Translations under genes and position numbers: made by a program
Part shown: positions 8,444 to 13,621 of the stretch, piece after piece
Layout of the letters: the number at the start of each line of letters is the position of its first letter
Position numbering within the stretch: the stretch's first letter is position 1
The notes under the pieces: model-generated
Told to the model about the DNA's origin: nothing
What the model saw: only the letters and a program-made list of their open reading frames with translations
Databases searched by the model: none
DNA from: Cymbomonas tetramitiformis
Taxonomy: Eukaryota > Chlorophyta > Pyramimonadophyceae > Pyramimonadales > Pyramimonadaceae
Length of the DNA stretch: 13,621 nucleotides
Reading direction: 5' to 3'
NCBI GenBank assembly: GCA_001247695.2
Contig: LGRX02013822.1
Coordinates: forward strand, 1-13,621

Positions 8444-8464
8444 TACCCTTTTTCAAAAGAGGGG

Positions 8465-8704
8465 GGAATCTTCGATTTCATCTCCGACTTTTTCCCCAAT
8501 ATTCTTCATCAGGGTGATCTAACGGTCATTTTGATCCCTTAAAATTCACAATCGGACGACTTCGATTTTTCGAGTGGCGTCTCTACCAACCGAACGCAAG
8601 AGCCCATCCAATCGTTCCGTTGTTTTGTTTATCCACTTTCGGTTTGTGTTTGGGTAAATTTTTTTTGCAAAAGTTTGACTTTGGTTGAAATCTGGTTGAA
8701 ATAA
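8465..8704. other. Upstream intergenic / promoter region of the S28 gene
   Basis: This AT-rich stretch between the transposon cluster and the TATA box has no gene. It contains GTTTGGGTAAA (8648-8658) and AAATCTGGTT (8688-8697), two words also found together in the terminus of element A. They may be an eroded remnant of such an element or chance. Confidence 0.5.
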
Positions 8705-8710
8705 TATAAA
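8705..8710 (+). promoter_or_regulatory. Candidate TATA box for the S28 peptidase gene
   Basis: TATAAA lies 163 nt upstream of the start codon and allows a leader of roughly 130 nt. A GA-rich run (GAGAGAGAGAG) lies at 8793-8803. No start site is shown by the sequence itself. Confidence 0.4.
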
Positions 8711-8827
8711 GCATTACAAGTAGGGGAAGCGGGGTGAATTGTTTAAAATTGCCCGCATCGTGATCATTTGTGTTTGCGTGACTGATCAGGCCTGAGAGAG
8801 AGAGGGATTTTCCAGGTAGCTGTGTGT

Positions 8828-8866
8828 ATGCACAACCCTAGAACTTGCTGTCAACCAAGACTGTGA
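8828..8866 (+). CDS. Upstream ORF of 12 codons in the S28 leader
   Basis: ATG at 8828 opens a 12-residue frame (MHNPRTCCQPRL) that stops at 8864-8866, only six bases before the main ATG at 8873. If transcription starts near the TATA box, ribosomes would meet this ATG first. That spacing gives little room for reinitiation, so it could dampen translation of the peptidase. Function is inference. Confidence 0.3.
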   Translation: MHNPRTCCQPRL

Positions 8867-8872
8867 GGCCCG

Positions 8873-9095
8873 ATGCGAACTTTTCTTGTTTTGGTCTGGT
8901 TCGCTGCGTATACGTTTGTGGCTGCCGAGTTGCCCAGGTTGCAGCAGTGGACGATTGGCCCTTTAAGTCGTGCGAAAAAATTCATACCCCCTGTTCATCC
9001 GGAGACGAAACAGCCGCAACCAGGGGTTGCCAACTGCACTGTTCACTGGTTCACTCAGACAGTCGACCATTTCTCATGGGTAACACCCTCCTCAG
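8873..9095 (+). CDS. S28 gene exon 1: signal peptide and start of mature enzyme
   Basis: 223 nt, ending in phase 1 at TCAG|GTGAGC. It encodes the signal peptide and the [16 protein letters not shown] segment, whose TVDHF word is the usual start of the S28 catalytic domain. The ATG at 8873 is chosen because it directly precedes the hydrophobic signal. Intron 1 is 9096-9428 and ends TTGCAG. Confidence 0.9.
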
Positions 9096-12000
9096 GTGAG
9101 CACTGCGCACCACTGAACTTGCTGACTGACGCAGAATGGAAGACGCGCGGGATAGAATCGAAAGTTTGGAAGCCAATCCACCGAGTTTGCCAAAGTCGCT
9201 GATTTTCGTCTTCCAAGAACGTCTCCGCTTCGAAGGTGACAAGGTTGTTGCAAAAAGAAAGTCGCAAAGACGTGCTCAAAAGAGAGCAGCGCGAACCCTT
9301 CATCAGTCAAGCCCGTGCGGAGTTATTCGCTGTTCTATTTAGACGCAGGCGCAGCTCCTTAGTTTGGAAGATGTAAGCCCCGCTGCTGGAAAGACTGAAG
9401 GACAGCGATGAACTCAATTGTCTTGCAGGGGGTCGTACTTTCCAGCAGCGGTACTTTGTATATGACAAGTACCACACGGCGGGCGGGCCGATCTTCTTCT
9501 ACGCGGGGAACGAGGCCAACGTGGAGCTTTATGTGAACGCCACAGGGCTTATGTGGGAGAATGCTGCACGTTTCCGCGCGCTGCTCATTTTCGCCGAGCA
9601 CCGTTACTATGGATCCAGTCAACCTTTTGGAGCACCTAAGGTGCTTGCACCCGCGCGCTGCATAGCGCTTGTGGGAAATAACCACGCGCCACTGATGGCC
9701 GCATTCCATTCGGCCGAGGTTTAGTCGGAGCACTCTGTGGTACTGAGATCACTTGGAAGGCAGTCAGCCTTTTGTTCACAACCCTCAACCGTGTTTCCCT
9801 GAAGTTTAGATGCAGCAGCACCTCCTCATAACAAATCGCAGGTTCAAGCACAGTCCTAAAATCCATAATGACTCCCGATATTCGCACTACCGCAACGGCA
9901 ATGCATGCAGGCCACCCCGTCTAACGCGAGTGCTTTCACGCTGTCATCCTTTCCATAACCTTTGGACCATCCACCCGGGGCAGGACTGGCGGGAGCAGCC
10001 GCTACAGTACCTGACACACGACCAAGCGCTGGCGGACTATGCCGCGTTGCTGTACCGTTTGCGGGCAGAACGCGTTCTGCCCACCACCACCGCCACTATC
10101 GCCTTCGGAGGCTCATATGGCGGCATGCTTGCGGCGTGGTTGCGCATCAAGTACCCGGGAAGCATCGACGGCGCCATCGCCGCCTCAGCCCCCATCCTGG
10201 CGTTTGCCGGAGAGTCCCCGGCGTTCGACACCAACACCTACTGGCAGGTGGGCTGGCACCCCTCAAGGCTAGGTGTGGCAAAGCACGGGCACGAGTCTTC
10301 CTTGCTGCTGTCAGCCTATGCGAGTGTGAAACAGGGCCTCACTGAACTCTCCCCAGTGGACACGTCAAGCCGTGTGAGTGACCATGCTTAACTGCTAGCC
10401 TATGCGAGTGTGAAACAGGGCCTCACTGAACTCTCCCCAGTGGACACGTCAAGCCCTTTGAGTGACCATGCTTAACCGCTAGCCTATGCGAGTGTGAAAT
10501 GTGGCCTCACTGAACTCTCCCCAGTGGACACGCTGCCGTGTGAGTGACCATGTTTAACTGCTAGCCTATGCGAAAGTGTGAAACAGGGCCTCACTGAACT
10601 CTCCCCAGTGGACACGCTGCCGTGTGAGTGACCATGCTTAACTGCTAGCATATGCGAAAGTGAAACACGGCCTCAATTGAACTCTCCCCAGTGGACACGT
10701 CCAAGCCGTGTGAGTGACCATGCTTAACTGCTAGCCTATGCGAAAGTGTGAAACAGGGCCTCACTGAACTCTCCCCCAGTGGACACGCTGCCGTGTGAGT
10801 GACCATAAGCTTAACTGCTAGCGTATGCGAGTGTGAAACACGGCCTCACTGAATCCTCCCCAGTGGACACGCTGGGCCGTGTGAGTGACCATGCTTTAAC
10901 CGTTAGCCTATGCGAGTGTGAAACAGGGCCTCACTGAACTCTCTCAGTGGACACGTCGGGCCGTGTGAGTGACCATAGCTTAACTGTCAGCCTATGCGAG
11001 TGTGAAACAGGGCCTCACTGAACTCTCCCCAGTGGACACGTCAAGCCGTGTGAGTGACCATGCTTAACTGCTAGCCTATGCGAGTGTGAAACAGGGCCTC
11101 ACTGAACTCTCCCCAGTGGACACGTCAAGCCCTTTGAGTGACACGTCAAGCCCTGTGAGTGACACGCCAAGCCCTGTGAGTGACACGTCAAGCCCTGTGA
11201 GTGGCACGTCAAGCCCTGTGAGTGGCACGTCAAGCCCTGTGAGTGACACGTCAAGCCCTGTGAGTGACATGTCAAGCCCTGTGAGGGACTATGCTAAACT
11301 GCTGGCAGCCATGCGTTCCCTACCCCCTTGACACATTTCAAGGAACGTCGGGGGGATGGGACTGAGGCCGTCTTACCAAGCCGAGCACAGCAGCAATTAC
11401 CGCTGTTCCGGGGGAGCGGTTGCAGGTGGTGACTGCAGATGCCTCCCCCGCCAAGGGGGCCGCCGCAGAGTGCATTCCGAATATACGCGCCGCTTGGCAA
11501 GTGCTCTTTGCCATGGGCGCCACCCAGGTAGGCTCATGACTCGGCTCCGCAGCATCACAGCATGTGCAGGTCGTCTTGGAGAAAAGGCGTCTCATCCACT
11601 GCCCTTGTAAACCATCGCTCAGTGTGGTGTGCTTGGATATTCACTATGGGCACCGATGCCCTGGTAGAATTTCGTTGGGTATGTTGTCCTGGGTAGTTAT
11701 CGTTGGGCGTGGTGTGTGGGAGACTGTCGCTGGGGGCGGTGCCCCGGGAAACCCTCATTGGGTGTGTTGGTCTGGGAGAGTCTCGCGGGGTGGTGCGGTG
11801 TCCTGGTTTCTTTCCTCTTCTTGTCAGCTGGCAATGATGACTTCGCCCTTACTGGTGTGACTGATGGGTCACGTCTGTTGCTCTTTTCCAACCCCGCGCT
11901 TCGCAGGAAGGCCGGGACGTGCTGCAGGCCTCCCTCGGTATCTGCGAGCCTATCATGAGCAGGGAGCAGGTAGAGGCGGTGGCTATGCTTGAGCTGAATG

Positions 12001-13244
12001 TGTTGGACACCCTGGCCATGGGGAACTTCCCGTACCCCTCGAATTATCTCGTATTCCAGCAGACCGAGGATCCCTCCCTTATGCTCCCTGCCTGGCCGAT
12101 GCGGGCTGCCTGCCGGGAGATGACTTCCGAACCAAAGGTCAACAAACAGGTGCTCGACTCCTCACCGCCTCCCGCCTGCAAAGCGCTGCACTGCGTGATC
12201 AACAACTTGGTGCACGCGGCCCTCTGAGACCGACGGCGCGCTCTGCTTTGCATAAAACGAAGTTGAAAACAGCGGATAGTTGTGCGGGCACGAGCAGCAG
12301 AGACGCCTTGCATTGACACACGTCGCCCGGAGAGCAGCCTTGCGTGTGACACATGTCGCCCTGAGAGAAGCCTTGCGTGTGACACACGTCGCCTGGAGAG
12401 AAGTGGTGGCGGGCGCCCGCAGGTGATGGACGGAGCAGTGCCTGGGACCAATCCGACCAGCTCAGGAGCCAGAGCCCTGCTTGCTAGATTACGGGCAGCG
12501 ACAAACATTCTGAGCAATATCACACAGTCCGTGCAGTGCCTGCACCTCCCGGACCCGAAAGACGTGGAGTGTGACGGCATCTGGGACTACCAGTACTGCA
12601 CAGAGATGCTCCCGCAGGTTGTCAGGCGCCCGCGCACATCATGCTGCTGCCGTTTGCCAGATCTTGCACATGGCACGTTCTTGCAGGTTGCCAGGCAGCC
12701 ACGCACGCCATCATGCTCCCCCAGGCCGTCAGGCGCCTTCAGCTTCCCTAACGCCAGCTGGCACTGTGACAGGGAGCGCCTGGTGAGGGGTGAGTCATGT
12801 TCTCGGAAGCTCTGTTGAGGGCAGCCCCAGGCTGCCCAGCGCTTCGCCTATTTTCACGTCGGCCACGACTGTTGCTCGGCCGTGCCAACACTGTTGATGG
12901 GAGGATACTCTACGGGCATACTATAAGTTCGACCTCGCCTGATTCGTGTAGACGGTGGCCGCATCAGCATTTGTAAGGATAGATTAGAATATGATGGGAT
13001 CTAGGAGTGCGGTGGCAGGAAGGCCGTTGGATCAAGGGGGTGAAGCCTGTGCTGAGCACCGGCAAAGGAGGTGGTTTTTGCAGGAGTCGTACTTCTCACT
13101 GTCGGGGACCCAACATGTTCTGGTCTCAGCCCTTCAACATGAGCTGGATCACGGCGCATTGTGAGAGCTCACTCGGCGTCGCCCCCCGCCCGGACTGGAT
13201 TCGAGTCGCATACGGAGGCCGGTCGGTCGGTGGCGCCCCCACAG
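8873..13244 (+). CDS. Serine carboxypeptidase, peptidase family S28 (Pro-X carboxypeptidase / DPP2-like), partial, seven exons visible
   Basis: Family S28 enzymes cleave next to proline and act in lysosomes, vacuoles or outside the cell. Joining 8873-9095, 9429-9640, 9984-10247, 11426-11527, 11907-12149, 12423-12617 and 13084-13244 gives about 466 codons, all GT-AG and phase-consistent except at exon 7. Landmarks in order: hydrophobic signal peptide ([20 protein letters not shown]); [52 protein letters not shown]; nucleophile motif [17 protein letters not shown] with Ser at about 189; [53 protein letters not shown] and NMS are possible N-glycosylation sites. The Asp and His of the triad should lie in later exons beyond the window. 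Oddities: an apparent 1-nt frame shift in exon 7 and minisatellites in several introns. PRCP and DPP2 cannot be told apart here. Confidence 0.92.
9429..9640 (+). CDS. S28 gene exon 2
   Basis: 212 nt. It starts in phase 1 (completing a Gly codon) and ends in phase 0 at CTAAG|GTGCTT. It encodes [30 protein letters not shown] and [17 protein letters not shown], all well conserved in the family. Intron 2 is 9641-9983; its acceptor is GGGGCAG. Confidence 0.93.
9984..10247 (+). CDS. S28 gene exon 3: catalytic serine
   Basis: 264 nt, phase 0 at both ends. It encodes [10 protein letters not shown] and the nucleophile elbow GGSYGG followed by [19 protein letters not shown], the strongest family signature. 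The donor is GGCAG|GTGGGC. Reading through the donor meets a stop at 10389-10391, so retention of intron 3 would truncate the enzyme. Confidence 0.95.
10315..11308 (+). repeat. 84-nt satellite array in intron 3, about ten units
   Basis: Units start near 10315, 10399, 10483, 10565, 10649, 10735, 10822, 10907, 10991 and 11075, with periods of 82-87 nt and few mismatches. Each unit contains CTCTCCCCAG, then TGGACACG(TCAAG / CTG)CCGT, then GTGAGTGACC. The last unit grades into a 21-nt repeat. The array fills most of intron 3 (10248-11425), which is why this intron is three times longer than its neighbours. Confidence 0.95.
11121..11288 (+). repeat. 21-nt tandem repeat, eight units, nested in the last 84-nt unit
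   Basis: The unit CACGTCAAGCCCTGTGAGTGA is repeated eight times with single-base variants. It is an expansion of a piece of the 84-nt unit. Because 21 is a multiple of three, one frame stays open and would read as DTSSPVS heptads, ending at a stop at 11329-11331. This is treated as intron sequence, since skipping it joins exons 3 and 4 cleanly in phase 0. Confidence 0.93.
11426..11527 (+). CDS. S28 gene exon 4
   Basis: 102 nt, phase 0 at both ends. Acceptor TTGCAG|GTGGTG and donor CCCAG|GTAGGC. It encodes [20 protein letters not shown] and the following RAAWQ, matching the S28 segment after the serine domain, where a Cys and a Trp are usually kept. Confidence 0.88.
11673..11806 (+). repeat. 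Degenerate 28-nt G-rich tandem repeat in intron 4
   Basis: Five units of about 28 nt, each starting CGTTGGG or a variant (CGCTGGG, CATTGGG, CGCGGGG) followed by a second GGG run. The array has eight or more GGG runs on the coding strand, enough for G-quadruplexes in the RNA. It lies within intron 4 (11528-11906). Confidence 0.7.
11907..12149 (+). CDS. S28 gene exon 5
   Basis: 243 nt, phase 0 at both ends. Acceptor TTCGCAG|GAAGGC and donor AACAG|GTGCTC. It encodes the helical cap-domain part ([44 protein letters not shown]). The Tyr-Pro-(Ala/Tyr)-Ser-Asn and LPAWP words are typical of S28. Confidence 0.92.
12306..12403 (+). repeat. 33-nt tandem repeat, three units, in intron 5
   Basis: The unit begins CCTTGCGTGTGACACACGTC and ends GGAGAGAAG, three copies of 32-33 nt with a few substitutions. 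It lies close upstream of the exon 6 acceptor at 12422. Confidence 0.85.
12423..12617 (+). CDS. S28 gene exon 6
   Basis: 195 nt, phase 0 at both ends. Acceptor CCCGCAG|GTGATG and donor CCGCAG|GTTGTC. It encodes [18 protein letters not shown] and [14 protein letters not shown]. The Trp-x-Tyr-Gln-x-Cys-Thr-Glu word is a family landmark and fixes the frame. The acceptor is less certain than the donor, as another AG could be used further down. Confidence 0.85.
12606..12736 (+). repeat. Duplicated exon 6 end / donor region in intron 6
   Basis: The exon 6 end and donor, ATGCTCCCGCAGGTTGTCAG then GCGCC (12607-12631), recur about 105 nt later as ATGCTCCCCCAGGCCGTCAG then GCGCC (12712-12736). A third partial copy, TTGCAGGTTGCCAGGC, lies about 12681-12696. 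The second copy has GC in place of GT at the donor position. Confidence 0.7.
13084..13244 (+). CDS. S28 gene exon 7, with apparent 1-nt frame shift
   Basis: Acceptor TTTTTGCAG|GAG and donor CACAG|GTAGGC. Phase 0 entry gives ESYFSLSG, a good S28 continuation of TEMLPQ, but then runs into a stop at 13162-13164. From 13115 the conserved [31 protein letters not shown] lie in another frame. The switch falls at GGGG, 13104-13107: one G fewer would join the two. Either a sequence error, a broken allele, or use of an upstream acceptor (AAG|CCT at 13046), which is in frame but gives unfamiliar residues. Confidence 0.8.
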
Positions 13245-13621
13245 GTAGGCCAGAGCTCCTCCTCACTCGCGCTTCCGCGCGGAGTTACTGTGCCAGCACT
13301 TTCCCATCACAAATGGGGACGAGTCCTCCAGGTCTCCCGACCGTAGCTTCCATAAGCACCCCTGGCCTGCACAAGGTACACGGGAAACAATGTCGGACTG
13401 TACAGCGTTCCCCGGTCGACGCCCCTACCTGCATTTCCTGGTTCTAGATCAGGGCACCTGTGCATTGAGACCTGCGCCTTACTGCCCGTCCAGAGGCTAC
13501 ATGTACTTAACTAGCACAAAACCCTAAAACAACGCCAAAAGTCGAATTTTTCTTTTGACTCCGGCGGGGACTTCGTTTGCATCTGGGCTGTGACTTTGCG
13601 GGGACTTCATTTGCATCTGGG
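13245..13621 (+). other. Partial intron 7, no further exon seen, with a 34-nt repeat at the edge
   Basis: No segment here encodes the expected next S28 block (Ser-Asn-Gly-x-x-Asp-Pro-Trp), so the intron probably continues past the window. From 13565 the word CGGGGACTTC(G/A)TTTGCATCT recurs after 34 nt, with at least 1.7 units visible, as if another minisatellite begins. Confidence 0.6.

Larger units (their letters stand above)
5931..8464. mobile_element. Element C: TIR element, right terminal repeat interrupted by FB-2
   Basis: The left end at 5931-5991 (CCCCGATTTTTCAAAGGGTA, then TCATCTGAAATAATGATACG, then GAGGCAACGG) is matched in inverse orientation by 6705-6757 joined to 8446-8464. The match is imperfect, with a small insertion near 6715-6725. 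FB-2 sits inside the right copy. Without FB-2 the element is about 850 bp. Flanks TGAATTTT (5923-5930) and GGAATCTT (8465-8472) agree at six of eight positions and may be a decayed 8-bp target duplication. The interior (5992-6704) shows no coding sequence but several hairpins. Superfamily is not assigned. Confidence 0.65.

Noticed and set aside
8648..8697. Fragments of element A's terminus in the S28 promoter
   Set aside because: Two words of 10-11 bases in altered spacing; too short to call an element.
9359..9887. Minus-strand frames 9359-9733 and 9636-9887
   Set aside because: They are antisense to exon 2 and intron 2 of the S28 gene, without motifs.
10315..11288. The regular array as a CRISPR
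   Set aside because: Repeats are contiguous 84- and 21-nt tandem units with no unique spacers, inside an intron of a eukaryotic gene.
11086..11331. Ser/Pro-rich heptad frame as an extra exon of the peptidase
   Set aside because: Exons 3 and 4 join in phase 0 with good family continuity without it; the open frame follows from the 21-nt period. Kept only as a question for RNA data.
12044..12580. A 178-codon minus-strand frame over exons 5-6
   Set aside because: It is antisense to exons supported by S28 motifs, and its Arg/Ser/Leu repeats come from the intron 5 minisatellite.

Overview
The window is nuclear DNA of a eukaryote. It holds a protein gene split by at least six GT-AG introns, an LTR-retrotransposon gag reading frame, and a dense cluster of cut-and-paste DNA elements with terminal inverted repeats. 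Mixed GC content and repeat-filled introns would suit an alga or other protist, but nothing here identifies the species. No rRNA, tRNA or CRISPR was recognised.

Layout. (1) 1-1616, minus strand: an uninterrupted gag-type reading frame of at least 538 codons that runs off the left edge. (2) 1617-3210: its probable leader and, more tentatively, its 5' LTR (2009-3210). (3) 3211-3542: no gene seen. (4) 3540-8472: a nested transposon cluster. Element A (3543-5922, 3-bp TGA target duplication) has its right terminal repeat split by FB-1 (4310-5901), a 1.6-kb near-perfect palindrome flanked by the 9-bp duplication AACCAGATT. Next to A, element C (5931-8464) has its right terminal repeat split by a second palindrome, FB-2 (6758-8443), flanked by TA. 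FB-1 and FB-2 differ at their ends but share their internal sequence. This includes eight copies of a roughly 55-nt double-hairpin motif whose stems are conserved through paired changes. (5) 8465-8872: promoter and 5' leader with a TATA box and a 12-codon upstream ORF. (6) 8873 to beyond the right edge, plus strand: a secreted or lysosomal serine carboxypeptidase of peptidase family S28 (Pro-X carboxypeptidase / DPP2 type). Seven exons are visible. The catalytic Asp and His region lies past the window.

Four of the S28 introns carry their own minisatellite or local duplication. Intron 3 holds about ten 84-nt repeats, each built like a tiny exon (pyrimidine tract-CAG, 15-17 nt, GTGAGT). Exon 7 appears to need a 1-nt frame shift at a GGGG run to keep the conserved S28 sequence in frame, so the gene is either mis-sequenced there, decaying, or spliced in an unusual way.

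The most unusual content is the foldback family. FB-1 and FB-2 are two related long palindromes with different target-site signatures and a structure-conserved repeated double hairpin, lying directly upstream of the peptidase promoter.
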